Source: Nostoc sp. CMAA1605 (lineage in GTDB: Bacteria; Cyanobacteriota; Cyanobacteriia; Cyanobacteriales; Nostocaceae). From it: a stretch of 64,000 nucleotides of DNA. The notes beneath the pieces were generated by a model, which was given only the letters and a program-made list of their open reading frames with translations, was not told the DNA's origin and made no database searches. The DNA lies in the NCBI RefSeq assembly GCF_021596505.1, contig NZ_PJIZ01000006.1, positions 58,630 to 122,629 on the forward strand, given 5' to 3'. Made by a program: the position numbers and the translations under genes. The first letter of the stretch is position 1; each line of letters opens with the position of its first letter. Shown here piece by piece: positions 8,073 through 16,694 of the stretch.

Positions 8073-9626
8073 CTGTTTCTCTTTCGTTTCTATCGGTGCA
8101 GATAGTGCTGCTTCTAAATCGGCACAACCCAACTTTTCCTCTAAGATGTTCATGACTTCTCGTCCGAAATCGTTGGGGTTTCTTTGCCAGGCTTGCAAAC
8201 AAACTTCACCAAAGAATGAACCAAGGGGTTCAGGATTCCATAGTAGTTTTTTAGCAGTCCACGGCATTAAACTCATGGGATTATACCCTGGTTTGAGAAC
8301 ACCTTGTTTCAAGGCATATTCTTCTAGGTGGGTATGGGGTTGTAAACCGATAAAGAAAATGGCGGGTTCAACTTTATCCGCCCCGAAAATCTTTTCTAGT
8401 TCTCGGTGGTAAGCAATGGTTTGACGAATGGTTTCGGGACGTTCATCGATAACGTTAAAGGAATAGTTAACAGAGACTAAATCGTTGAAACCAGCTGCTT
8501 TTAAATCACGACAATTTTGCAGTACAGTCCGCAAGTTGTAACCCATCCGCATTTTCCGCACGAGTTCTTGAGAACCGCTAGTAATACCAATTTCAAAGTA
8601 ATTCATCCCTGTTTTCGCCATCAAATCGCACAACTCTGGTGTGAGGTTGTCAGCTCTGATGTATGCTGCCCAATGAATATCCGTCATCCCAGAATCAACG
8701 ATTTTCTGTAAGAGTTCTACAGCATCGTCAATAAATCGCCGCGCCGGGATAAACTGAGCGTCTGTAAACCAGAAATTGCGAACACCACGATTATATAGTT
8801 GGCGCATTTCTGCCACTATTTCTTCGGCGGGGTTAATTCTTACCTGTTTCCCTTCGACAACGGTATACACACAATAACAGCAGTTGTGGGGACAACCTCG
8901 TTTAGTCTGTACACCGATGTAAAAGTCTTGTTCTTGGAGGTAATAATTAAACTCTGGCCAAATAGTTTCTATATAGTCATAGTTACAGGCGGTTTTTTCT
9001 AGGGGCGTGGGTTGTTCGTGAATGAGTCGTTGTCTTGGTTGGGCTTCCCCTACCACATAACAACGTTCATCTCGAAATTCTTTACCACTCAGAAATTTTT
9101 CCAGCAGGGTTTCCCCTTCACCTACAGAAATAATTGTGCCTGGGGGTAGGCTTTTTCCTAATTGTTCGTAAAATACGCTAACTGCACCGCCACCAACGAC
9201 AGCACGGGCTTGAGAATGATATTGTCTGGCGCGTTTCAAACCCCGTTTGATGAGTCCCAGGTTACGCCACAACTCTACATAGTAAGCAATGAAAATGCGT
9301 AAACCGCCCAAAGCACCACGCAATTTAATGAAGGGGTTTTTCGCGTAGTAAAATTCAAAGGCGTTTTGTAGCGGATTCCCACCACGCCCACCCACTGGGG
9401 CGTAGATTTGAATATCCCGCCAAGAAAATACTAGTAGTGTAGGCTGGAATTCATCGATACAACGATCTAAGGCTAAGGCATAGTCTAGAGGTGGGACTGT
9501 TCCCAAATCAAAAATACGTTGTTCGATGTGGGGAAAAACCTTGTGGACGTGATCACTTAAGTAAACAACCCCTATGGGGAAGATAGGGTTACAAGGAAGG
9601 CGAACATACAAAATTCGATTTTCCAT
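8052..9626 (-). CDS. B12-binding radical SAM protein
   Basis: About 524 residues from MENRILYVRLPCNPIFPIG (ATG at 9626; another at 9629; an open extension reaches 9692). Residues 1-190 resemble a cobalamin-binding region with a VVGGGAVSVFYE loop but no clear DxHxxG. The radical SAM core follows: KRGCPHNCCYCVYTV carries the CxxxCxxC ligands of the 4Fe-4S cluster (near residue 265), then FWFTDAQFIP and EIGITSGSQELV. From memory, close relatives are labelled 'photosystem II high light acclimation radical SAM protein'; I could not check this. Substrate unknown. The C-terminal codons run into a CACTCAG repeat. Confidence 0.85.
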   Translation of the reverse strand: MENRILYVRLPCNPIFPIGVVYLSDHVHKVFPHIEQRIFDLGTVPPLDYALALDRCIDEFQPTLLVFSWRDIQIYAPVGGRGGNPLQNAFEFYYAKNPFIKLRGALGGLRIFIAYYVELWRNLGLIKRGLKRARQYHSQARAVVGGGAVSVFYEQLGKSLPPGTIISVGEGETLLEKFLSGKEFRDERCYVVGEAQPRQRLIHEQPTPLEKTACNYDYIETIWPEFNYYLQEQDFYIGVQTKRGCPHNCCYCVYTVVEGKQVRINPAEEIVAEMRQLYNRGVRNFWFTDAQFIPARRFIDDAVELLQKIVDSGMTDIHWAAYIRADNLTPELCDLMAKTGMNYFEIGITSGSQELVRKMRMGYNLRTVLQNCRDLKAAGFNDLVSVNYSFNVIDERPETIRQTIAYHRELEKIFGADKVEPAIFFIGLQPHTHLEEYALKQGVLKPGYNPMSLMPWTAKKLLWNPEPLGSFFGEVCLQAWQRNPNDFGREVMNILEEKLGCADLEAALSAPIETKEKQLVSAEL

Positions 9627-10352
9627 CATCTTGCCGGTTTTGGGGAAAGTCTGAGAAACTATTAATTTCTTATGTGCTAATTGAGTAAGCATTTAATTAG
9701 CAATCATACTTGACATTTAAGCAGATTCTTGATAAGTAAGTTTGCTTAGTTTTGGCGAGTATGAATCAGGTTTTATGAAGAAAATTTTCATATATCTTTA
9801 CCATAACATTGAGTTTCTCAGAAAGTTGCTCTCCGTTCACGTGATTTGATGAATGGGGAGGAAAATTTTAGTGTGTTCTTGGAAACTTCCAGAAAATAAA
9901 CTATCCCATTTCTGTGAGAAGACATCGTGATTTTTCCCACTGCCCCCCGTCCTCTGACCCTTGCCTACAGAGTGATAGTATATTTTTTAAGTTTGAAGTC
10001 CTTTGAGCTACGCAGAGTGTTAACCATTAACCTGTGATCCCTGTCTTCATCTTTACCAGATAAAAAAAAGGCAGAAATTCCCCATACTTAAGATTCAAGA
10101 GTGCTGAACGTAAACAGTATGGCGATGCTCAAGGTTAATTAATTTAGGTAAAAACTCAAAAAATTTCATTTGTAGTGTAAAATTATATGTGGCGTAAAAT
10201 TTTTTATTAAAAGTTCATAACTTGAACATAACTTTAGATAGAAATAAGGCAGAAAATTTCAGTTGGTAGTCGGAGTTACAGCATATAGGGATCAGCAAGT
10301 GTTAACTTTGCTGGTGTAATGTAAAATTGTGGCGTAAAGCTCCTCGGCAGTT
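9627..10352. other. Long intergenic region with a pair of direct repeats
   Basis: About 725 bases without a convincing gene. Near its right end a sequence around 10174-10200 (GTGTAAAATT, then GTGGCGTAAA) recurs around 10318-10337, just before the DUF1830 start, giving two imperfect direct copies about 140 bases apart. They could be regulatory or a trace of duplication. The rest is AT-rich; promoters for both flanking genes must lie here. Confidence 0.45.
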
Positions 10353-10730
10353 ATGGCTCAAATATTAGATCCTCTACCACCTGAGCAATTGGGGAAAGTT
10401 CTCTGCTGTTACATCAATGCCACGAGCAAAATTCAGGTAGCCCGCATCACCAACATTCCCAATTGGTATTTTGAAAGGGTAGTTTTTCCTGGACAACGCC
10501 TCGTGTTTGAAGCTCCTTTAGATGCTCACATGGAGATTCATACAGGTATGATGGCGAGTGCGATTTTATCGGATACAATACCGTGCGATCGCTTGGCCGT
10601 GATCGAACACAGCAACAGTGAATTAGATACAAAATCAATCGGTGCAGACCCTATTAGTACAAAGGCAATTGTGCAACCAAATAATACAAAATCTAGTGAT
10701 ACAACAAAACCTTTAACAGTTTCTGGTTAA
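10353..10730 (+). CDS. DUF1830 domain protein
   Basis: 125 residues. The conserved core KVLCCYINATSKIQVARI, then NIPNWYFERVVFPGQRLVFE, then EIHTGMMASAILSDTIPC matches the cyanobacteria-specific DUF1830 family. The last 40 residues are Ser/Thr/Asn-rich and look disordered. The family has no known function; the protein has no membrane segment. A clear intrinsic terminator follows 35 bases after the stop. Confidence 0.85.
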   Translation: MAQILDPLPPEQLGKVLCCYINATSKIQVARITNIPNWYFERVVFPGQRLVFEAPLDAHMEIHTGMMASAILSDTIPCDRLAVIEHSNSELDTKSIGADPISTKAIVQPNNTKSSDTTKPLTVSG

Positions 10731-10764
10731 GCATCAATTGATAAAAAAACAAATTTAAAACTTC

Positions 10765-10796
10765 AAAGGTTGCTGATTGCAGCAGCCTTTTTATTT
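10765..10796 (+). terminator. Rho-independent terminator after DUF1830 gene
   Basis: An 11-base-pair stem (AAAGGTTGCTG with CAGCAGCCTTT, one G-U pair) and a 4-base loop, followed by TTATTTTT. Confidence 0.85.
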
Positions 10797-10800
10797 TTAG

Positions 10801-10983
10801 TCAATAGTCAATAGTCATTAGTTATTGGGCATTGGGCATTGGGCATTGGGCATTGGGCATTGGGCATTGGGCATTGGGGTAAAATCTACCTTGTCTACCT
10901 TGTCTACCTTGTCTCCCAGTCCCCAATCCCCAGTCCCCATTCCCCAATCCCCAGTCCCCATTCCCCATTCCCCATTCCCCATT
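10801..10983. repeat. STRR block: ATTGGGC x7, CTACCTTGT, CCCCAGT
   Basis: A composite of three repeat types: TCAATAG-like, seven perfect ATTGGGC heptamers (10824-10877), three CTACCTTGT nonamers, and CCCCAGT/CCCCATT heptamers. It ends two bases before the next start codon, so the 5' leader of the DUF4079 gene is entirely repeat. Confidence 0.93.
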
Positions 10984-10984
10984 T

Positions 10985-11449
10985 ATGCACCTACCTTCTT
11001 TTCTCTGGTTGTGGAAAATAGCTGCTTGGTCGATGGGATTATCGATAGTGGCTTATCTATTTTTGGCTGTTACAGGTTTTTGGATGTGGCGGGTGCGAAA
11101 TGGTGAGGATGTTCGGGATTTTTGGTTAGGTAATTGGGATACTCTGGGAATGTGGCGATCGCTCCACTATACAATAGGCATCAGCATGGTTAGTTTAGTG
11201 CTGTTACTGCTGGCTATTGGTATAGTCGGCACTTTAGGTCACTTCGGTTCGCTAGGACACTCCTCCCACCTATGGGCAGGATTAGCAGTAGTAGGATTAG
11301 TTTTAATCTCAGCTTTTAGTGCCACACAAATTAATAGCCAAAGACCTTGGGTTAGAACTTTACATATTACTGTGAATATTATTTTATTTTTCGGCTTTAC
11401 CTGGGTATCACTCACAGGCTGGAGTGTAGTGCAGAAATATTTACCATAA
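10985..11449 (+). CDS. DUF4079-like membrane protein
   Basis: 154 residues with four transmembrane helices (around residues 14-34, 63-84, 93-112 and 126-147). Pattern WRSLHYTIGISMVSLVLLLLA, HSSHLWAGLAVVGLV and RTLHITVNIILFFGFTWVSL places histidines near helix ends, as in DUF4079 proteins and cytochrome b561-like folds, but haem binding is not proven. ATG at 10985 lies directly after the STRR block and no ribosome-binding site is obvious. Confidence 0.7.
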   Translation: MHLPSFLWLWKIAAWSMGLSIVAYLFLAVTGFWMWRVRNGEDVRDFWLGNWDTLGMWRSLHYTIGISMVSLVLLLLAIGIVGTLGHFGSLGHSSHLWAGLAVVGLVLISAFSATQINSQRPWVRTLHITVNIILFFGFTWVSLTGWSVVQKYLP

Positions 11450-11459
11450 TCTTAATATT

Positions 11460-11897
11460 TCAAAGATTCTGAGGAGCGATCGCAGTAATTTCAGTGAATC
11501 GTTTGAAATCATCTGTATTGAAGGTAAGCAAATGACTGATTTGATGAACAATCATCGCAGCTACCAGTCGTGTATCGTGAACTTGCTTTCCTCTAACTTG
11601 GTACTTAATTGCCAACTGCTCCCAAGTTGTATAGATTTCAGGAGTATCGGATTTTAAAGTAAAAAGACTCTTCAAAAGCGAACTTTCATGAGCTACTTCT
11701 TCTATTGTTAACCCTAATCCATTTGCACTTGTAGGTCTTGTTGCTACTGCCCAAAACTCAATCAAGTTCTGTGACACAACATAAAGTGATTCATTTTTCC
11801 GCCGCAGCAATACGTAGGCCTTCTCAGCATCTTTGTGCATGGGATCAAGTCGATGTACCAAACGCAACAGAACATTTGAATCTACCAAATAACTCAT
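11460..11897 (-). CDS. PIN domain toxin (VapC-like)
   Basis: 145 residues with PIN acidic residues in SYLVDSNVLLRLVH (Asp), SQNLIEFWAVATRP (Glu), GKQVHDTRLVAAMIV (Asp) and LLTFNTDDFKRF (Asp). It overlaps the upstream antitoxin gene by 4 bases (ATGA), so the pair is co-translated. This subgroup is distinct from the PIN toxin at 5531 (different spacing, and the conserved VHDxRL motif of the tRNA-targeting VapC type). Confidence 0.88.
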   Translation of the reverse strand: MSYLVDSNVLLRLVHRLDPMHKDAEKAYVLLRRKNESLYVVSQNLIEFWAVATRPTSANGLGLTIEEVAHESSLLKSLFTLKSDTPEIYTTWEQLAIKYQVRGKQVHDTRLVAAMIVHQISHLLTFNTDDFKRFTEITAIAPQNL

Positions 11898-12148
11898 AAC
11901 TGCTGCTCTTCTCGTTCTTGGTAGATACTTTCGCGGCTGATGGCTTCATCTGATAGTGGCAGTGCTTTCGCTAGAGAAGGACTTCTGCCCAATTGATCAA
12001 GGATTAATTTCCATTCAGATTCTGCCGATGTTGCTAAATGGCGTTCAATCAGCAATTCGAGATAACGATCTACGGATATTCCCTGCATAGTAGCTTGGGC
12101 AATCAAATGTGCTTCCATTTCTGGCTTCAAATTCACTTGAATGGTCAT
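11894..12148 (-). CDS. Antitoxin partner of the PIN toxin
   Basis: 84 residues. The N-terminus MTIQVNLKPEMEAHLIAQA, then GISVDRYLELLIERHL is a ribbon-helix-helix DNA-binding fold, so it likely represses its own promoter; the C-terminal tail (LPLSDEAISRESIYQEREEQ) would wrap the toxin. It directly precedes and overlaps the toxin gene. Confidence 0.8.
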   Translation of the reverse strand: MTIQVNLKPEMEAHLIAQATMQGISVDRYLELLIERHLATSAESEWKLILDQLGRSPSLAKALPLSDEAISRESIYQEREEQQL

Positions 12149-12369
12149 GCCTGCTACCTTTTAACTATCCAGCTAAATTATAAATCAACCCTGGGGGCGG
12201 ACTCAAATCTAAGGGAAGGGTAAAAAGTAAAAGCTAATACCAATTCTGTATGAAGATGTACAGTTTTTCTCTTTTGCAATTGTGCCTTTTACCTTTCGCC
12301 ACCATATTTCCCAATCTCCAGTTCAGTTAGACTAAAATCAACAGCCCATAATTGATGATTGATTGAACT

Positions 12370-12924
12370 GTGACCACAAATTCAGCTAATACTTCAGTGT
12401 CGATTTTCCGTTTATCTCCCCTAATTCGGATCACACTGTTGAGTCTTTATCTTGCACTCACTTTACCTTTACCGTTTTTAGCCAAAGCTACCGCCGCACC
12501 CACTCCCCCCGCTTTGTTGTGGGTGGGAATTTGTGTTGGCTTCATTGGTTTATATGCGGTGTTAACTGAAAGAGTTATTGTAGACGACCAAACCATACAA
12601 GTCACTTACCCCGCTTGGGTATCTCGCTTCTGGCGTAAAGGTTGGTCTTTAGCTTGGACAGAAATTAAACAGCTTAAACCCCGCACTACAGGTCAAGGCG
12701 GGTTAGTTTATTATTTTCTCAGTCAAGATGGCAAAGCTTATCTACTGCCAATGCGCGTAGTCGGATTTGCCCGTTTAGTAAATATAGTTCAAGCTAAAAC
12801 GGGGATAGACACCACAGATGTACGTCCTTTAGCACAACCTTGGATGTATATGATTTTATTCGGTTGTACAGTCCTGTTATTGTTAATTGATGGCTGGACT
12901 ATTACCACAGCCTTAGCTATTTAG
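12370..12924 (+). CDS. Hypothetical membrane protein
   Basis: 184 residues from GTG at 12370. Transmembrane segments near residues 18-40, 47-65 and 158-180, with a soluble region between them (VDDQTIQVTYPAWVSRF, then GGLVYYFLSQDGKAYLLPMR) that looks like the PH-like (bPH) fold common in small membrane proteins. It is followed by a repeat block and then an ABC ATPase gene on the same strand. Whether it is the membrane partner of that ATPase is unknown; it lacks the features of a permease. Confidence 0.65.
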   Translation: MTTNSANTSVSIFRLSPLIRITLLSLYLALTLPLPFLAKATAAPTPPALLWVGICVGFIGLYAVLTERVIVDDQTIQVTYPAWVSRFWRKGWSLAWTEIKQLKPRTTGQGGLVYYFLSQDGKAYLLPMRVVGFARLVNIVQAKTGIDTTDVRPLAQPWMYMILFGCTVLLLLIDGWTITTALAI

Positions 12925-13027
12925 ATAGGGATTGGGGATTGGGGATTGGGGACTGGGGACTAGGAAAAAGCTCTATCCTACCCCTCATACCCTTACACCC
13001 TTACACCCCTACACCCCTACACCCCTA
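12925..13027. repeat. STRR block (GGGGATT/GGGGACT and CTACACC types)
   Basis: GGGGATT and GGGGACT heptamers, then ACACCCCT units, filling the gap up to the ABC ATPase start codon. Translation of the block in the ATPase frame would add a meaningless Pro/Thr/Gly-rich N-terminus. Confidence 0.85.
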
Positions 13028-13780
13028 ATGCACCAACTCCGGCTAGAACAAGTTAATCTGTTTGCCAAGCTGAAAACGCAGCTTCAGGGATACCCCATTT
13101 TGCGGGATATTTCTTTTACTGTTTCCCCTGGAGAACGTTTAGCTATTATTGGTGCTTCTGGTGCTGGGAAAACTTCACTGTTACGCTTAATTAACCGGCT
13201 GAGTGAACCTGCTAGCGGCAAAATTTATCTAGATAATCAAGATTATCGTCAAATTCCGATTATCAAACTGCGCCAGATGCTCACACTGGTATTACAAGAG
13301 CCAAGACTTTTGGGGATGACAGTCCAGCAAGCCTTGGCTTATCCTTTAGTTTTACGAAAATTACCTAAACAAATAATTCAGGAGAGAGTGAATTATTGGG
13401 TAGAAGAACTACAAATTCCCAATGATTGGTTAGGACGCACTGAATTACAGCTTTCAGTTGGACAAAGACAGCTAGTAGCAGTTGCGCGTGCTTTAATCAT
13501 TCAACCGCCAATTCTGCTGTTAGATGAGCCAACCTCAAGTCTAGATAGTGGCAAAGCTACCCATTTAATGGAAGTTTTAATTAAACTCAATCAAACTCAT
13601 CAAACTACAATTTTGATGGTCAATAATCAATTAGATTTAACCCAGATATTTTGCACCCGGTTGTTAAATCTCCAGCAAGGAAGTTTGTTATCTGACCAAA
13701 CAGCCTCTCATATCGACTGGGTTAATATACGAGAAAGGTTACTGCACACTGAAGCTCAAATCAGTGAAGAATGGAGCTAA
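13028..13780 (+). CDS. ABC transporter ATP-binding protein (FetA/YbbL-like)
   Basis: 250 residues from the ATG at 13028. Walker A GASGAGKTSLLRLI (near residue 42), Q-loop LVLQEPRLLG, signature QLSVGQRQLVAVAR, Walker B ILLLDEPTSSLDS and an H-loop replaced by asparagine (TTILMVNNQLDL). The overall pattern resembles the YbbL/FetA group that pairs with a YbbM permease. No permease gene is adjacent. The missing H-loop histidine suggests weak or asymmetric ATP hydrolysis. Confidence 0.85.
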   Translation: MHQLRLEQVNLFAKLKTQLQGYPILRDISFTVSPGERLAIIGASGAGKTSLLRLINRLSEPASGKIYLDNQDYRQIPIIKLRQMLTLVLQEPRLLGMTVQQALAYPLVLRKLPKQIIQERVNYWVEELQIPNDWLGRTELQLSVGQRQLVAVARALIIQPPILLLDEPTSSLDSGKATHLMEVLIKLNQTHQTTILMVNNQLDLTQIFCTRLLNLQQGSLLSDQTASHIDWVNIRERLLHTEAQISEEWS

Positions 13781-13847
13781 TACCATTAGGTGCAATTTAA
13801 CAATCTACTGGTTTACATCCTCAGCATTTTGTTGATGGAAAATCGAC

Positions 13848-14618
13848 CTATGATAGTTGTCCACTTAGTGTTGAGCGTTGATTGCTAAATCTCTCCTTTG
13901 GTAACTTTGGTTGTGTTTGGGGAACATTAGCATTCAAAATTTCCATGTTAAATCTGTATCCCACATTCCGAATAGTTTGAATCAAACTTGGTTGACGGGG
14001 ATCAAGTTCAACTTTTTTGCGTAGCGATAACACATGAGTATCAATGGTACGCGGGTTGTCAATAGCATCAGGCCAAGCACGGCGCAACAACTCAGACCGA
14101 CTCAATGGTACACCACCAGCTTGGGCTAAGACATACAGCAAGCTAAATTCCTGGGGTGTGAGGTCGATAAACTCCCCTTGGAAGCGCACACGACGCTGTA
14201 CTAGGTCAATTTGCAAAGTACCATAGTCCAGGTAGGCAGGTGCGGTTGGCGTGCGCTTACGCCGAATTAGTGCTTCTACCCTCGCCAAAAACTCCTGCAT
14301 TCCAAAGGGTTTACTCAAGTAGTCATCTGCTCCTGCTTTCAAGCCAGCAACTACATCAGCTTCATTGCTACGAGCCGACAGCATTAAGATTAACGGCTGT
14401 TGCTGACGATGCAACCACCGACAAAACTCAATACCGTCTCCATCTGGCAAATCTGCATCGAGAATCACCAAAGTTGGCTGATGGCTCAAGAAAGCTTCTC
14501 TAGCTTGATAAATGCTAGCAGCTTGATGAACTCTATATTCCAATTGTTGCAAGTGCCAACCAAGCAACGACCTAAGATGGGGATTCCCCTCAACGATTTC
14601 AATACAAACCGAACCCAC
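13848..14618 (-). CDS. nrrA: OmpR-family response regulator, NrrA type
   Basis: 256 residues: receiver domain with the phospho-acceptor in PTLVILDADLPDGDGIEF and conserved Lys in DYLSKPFG, then a winged-helix DNA-binding domain (LTPQEFSLLYVLAQAGG, RTIDTHVLSLRKKVE, IQTIRNVGYRF). I recognise it as NrrA, the nitrogen-responsive regulator that promotes hetR expression and glycogen breakdown in Anabaena (Rre37 in Synechocystis). Support is the canonical NtcA-dependent promoter directly upstream. No sensor kinase is adjacent, as expected for NrrA. Symbol given with moderate certainty. Confidence 0.8.
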   Translation of the reverse strand: MGSVCIEIVEGNPHLRSLLGWHLQQLEYRVHQAASIYQAREAFLSHQPTLVILDADLPDGDGIEFCRWLHRQQQPLILMLSARSNEADVVAGLKAGADDYLSKPFGMQEFLARVEALIRRKRTPTAPAYLDYGTLQIDLVQRRVRFQGEFIDLTPQEFSLLYVLAQAGGVPLSRSELLRRAWPDAIDNPRTIDTHVLSLRKKVELDPRQPSLIQTIRNVGYRFNMEILNANVPQTQPKLPKERFSNQRSTLSGQLS

Positions 14619-14651
14619 GGCGGCTAGACCCCTTAGCGTCTGATGAATTTC

Positions 14652-14693
14652 AAAGTAACAAGCCCATGCTCAAGGTTTTGTAGTCTTTGTTAC
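14652..14693 (-). promoter_or_regulatory. NtcA-activated promoter of nrrA
   Basis: Read on the minus strand: GTAACAAAGACTAC at 14693-14680 is an exact GTA-N8-TAC NtcA site, followed after exactly 22 bases by TACTTT (14657-14652), a TAN3T -10 box. This is the class II architecture of nitrogen-activated cyanobacterial promoters. The expected start is about 7 bases downstream, leaving a leader of roughly 30 bases. Confidence 0.85.
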
Positions 14694-15264
14694 TCCCTTA
14701 ATAATTCCCTTTATATTTCCTCAATACAAAAATTGACCAAATGTTTATTTTCTGCCTGTTCCAGAGATAAATTAGGATTTTTATTAAATTTTTGTTATGA
14801 TTATTAAAATTTTTCCTGCCAATTATCCTGTTCGCTATTTTCCAGTCAAGAATTAATCACAATAGCCAAAGTGGCCAAAATCAAATTGACACACCAAACT
14901 GACAATCATACCGTCGGTGTTTGATGTTCTTAACCGATTTAATGGTTGCAATTACCCATACTAGCTAACTAATAGCAGCACAACCCTCACCCAAGATGAA
15001 GATTTCTCGTAAGACAACACCAGATTTAAGTCCAGGCGATGTGATGTTTCCCAACAAGCTACCATCCTAAAAAAGTATAAAAATAGCTGATGAGACTATC
15101 TAATCGATGTTTTCTGGAATAGGATGTAACTATGTTGTAGTTGCTGGAGGCATTGCCACCAGTCGATGTTAGAGCTTTTGAGAGCAGAGCCGGAAACAGA
15201 CCCCCTTCACTTTTTAGTCGGAATCAATTAAAATTCTCATTCCAAAGAGATCAACATAGCAGTT
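14694..15264. other. Intergenic region between nrrA and DUF6761 gene
   Basis: About 570 bases. Apart from the nrrA promoter at its left edge it holds no supported gene. A 24-codon open frame (14996-15070) exists but has no visible support. The right part must contain the promoter of the DUF6761 gene. Confidence 0.4.
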
Positions 15265-15513
15265 ATGCTCCAAGACACACAAACCATCCGCCATTACCAA
15301 AAAATTACTGACGCCTTCGTCGAGTTATGGAATCGCGGGTATCGCTCGGATGATATGCGGATGTATTTGGATGGCTATCTAGCCGCACTGCGAAATGGCA
15401 ACGTTATTGAACCATTCCTGATCCATCGTTTGGAGGAAGAAGCTAGTCGTTACTTATACGATGCGTCAAATTTTGTTATGCCACAACCACAGCCACAGCA
15501 TGATTATTACTAA
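15265..15513 (+). CDS. DUF6761 family small protein
   Basis: 82 residues. The core TQTIRHYQKITDAFVELWNR, RSDDMRMYLDGYLAALR and PFLIHRLEEEASRYLYD is a conserved helical cyanobacterial family; I assign DUF6761 from memory. No membrane segment and no known function. The tail is Pro/Gln-rich. It is followed by an intrinsic terminator, so it is monocistronic. Confidence 0.75.
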   Translation: MLQDTQTIRHYQKITDAFVELWNRGYRSDDMRMYLDGYLAALRNGNVIEPFLIHRLEEEASRYLYDASNFVMPQPQPQHDYY

Positions 15514-15627
15514 TTCAAAAGCTATTCATAGTGGCTATAAAGCAACGCAGATAATCATAGCACATTATCTGGTAATGTCAACAACTGTATTCATGTTAAC
15601 TTTGGGAATCTTGTAATTACAAAAATC

Positions 15628-15652
15628 ACCCCTCAACCTTTGAGGGGTATTT
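15628..15652 (+). terminator. Terminator after DUF6761 gene
   Basis: Stem ACCCCTCA / TGAGGGGT with a 5-base loop, followed by ATTTAATT. The T-run is imperfect. Confidence 0.65.
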
Positions 15653-15816
15653 AATTAGGGTTTGCGAAAAATTAAACGCAAAGTATCGCGAAGGTTGACG
15701 CAGAGGGGCGCGGACTTTTAATGATGGCGTTGTATTTTGGATTAAAAAAAAGGGATGCTTTGTTGCAACCCAAATTAAGCTAATTTAAATTTTATTTTTC
15801 ACTGATGCAGAATTGA

Positions 15817-16140
15817 TTAAGAAGCTAGTGCGATTTCTACCATTTGTTGTAATTTACCTTGTTGGTAAAGTTCAATCATAATATCAGAACCGCCAACGAA
15901 TTGACCATCAATATAAACTTGGGGAATTGTAGGCCAGTTGGAGTATTCTTTAATGCCTTGGCGAATTTCGTAATCATCTAAAATGTTAATGGTTTCAAAG
16001 GGAACGCCCAGAGTATTAAGAATCTGCACAACGTTGTTAGAGAAACCACATTGGGGCATTAACTTAGTTCCCTTCATAAAAACGAAAATTTTATGATTGT
16101 TAATTAATTCTTCAATTCTTTGTTTTACTTCTGGTGTCAT
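15817..16140 (-). CDS. grxD: Monothiol glutaredoxin (Grx4/Grx3 type)
   Basis: 107 residues with KGTKLMPQCGFSNNVVQIL containing the CGFS active site, WPTIPQVYIDGQFVGGSD with the cis-proline and glutathione-binding GG. CGFS glutaredoxins hold a 2Fe-2S cluster with glutathione and pass it on, usually with BolA as partner. The bolA gene lies 69 bases upstream on the same strand, which supports this role. Confidence 0.95.
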   Translation of the reverse strand: MTPEVKQRIEELINNHKIFVFMKGTKLMPQCGFSNNVVQILNTLGVPFETINILDDYEIRQGIKEYSNWPTIPQVYIDGQFVGGSDIMIELYQQGKLQQMVEIALAS

Positions 16141-16209
16141 GGTTGTTCTGTTCCCTATTTTTGCTGATATTTTTGATAGCTAATAGTCGTTGACTATGGA
16201 CTAATTTAT

Positions 16210-16464
16210 TTAAGAAGCAGCCCCTTGCCAAGCTTCTGGGGTATATGTTTTTAATGCCAAGGCGTGGATAGCTTCAGTGGACATAGCTTGGCGCAAAGCA
16301 CCATAAACTAACTGATGCTGCTGCACCAGTCCTTTATCTGCAAACTGCGATGAAACTACTGTCACCTGATAATGGTCGCCACCACCGGTCAAGTCTTGTA
16401 CTTGCACTTGAGCATCTGGCATTTCCGCTTTGATCATTGCTTCAACTTGCTGCGGAGTAATCAT
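16210..16464 (-). CDS. bolA: BolA family protein
   Basis: 84 residues with [19 protein letters not shown], then [20 protein letters not shown] and [11 protein letters not shown]; the HxxVYxAL-type motif and the invariant histidine region are typical of BolA. BolA proteins form 2Fe-2S complexes with CGFS glutaredoxins. The two genes form a likely operon, bolA first. Confidence 0.92.
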   Translation of the reverse strand: MITPQQVEAMIKAEMPDAQVQVQDLTGGGDHYQVTVVSSQFADKGLVQQHQLVYGALRQAMSTEAIHALALKTYTPEAWQGAAS

Positions 16465-16587
16465 CGCAATTCCTGAAAAACCTACTTATATATTATTAAC
16501 AGATATGGCATGATTAACTCTGCCAAATTGCGGTTATGGCAGTTTGATTTCAACATTGGTTTTTTACTCCCCTGGTATTGGTGGGAG

Positions 16588-16690
16588 TCTATGGGATTGG
16601 GGATTGGGAGTTGGGGATTGGGGATTGGGGACTGGGAATTGTATTTTCTTCCCCTGCGCCCCTGCCTCCTCTGCGCCCCTGCTTCCTCTG
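16588..16690. repeat. STRR block (GGGGATT and CTGCGCCC/CTTCCTCTG types)
   Basis: GGGGATT-like heptamers (16588-16640) followed by pyrimidine-rich CCCCTGC / CTTCCTCTG units up to the stop of the next minus-strand gene. Confidence 0.8.
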
Positions 16691-16694
16691 CTTC

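Noticed and set aside
10825..11106. Plus-strand frames starting MGIGHWALGIGHW
   Set aside because: Pure translation of ATTGGGC heptamers running out of frame into the DUF4079 gene.
12932..13027. N-terminal extension of the ABC ATPase
   Set aside because: Encoded by tandem repeats; ABC fold starts at MHQLRLEQVNLF (13028).
14996..15070. 24-codon frame MKISRKTTPDLSPGDVMFPN
   Set aside because: No ribosome-binding site and no other support; left as intergenic.
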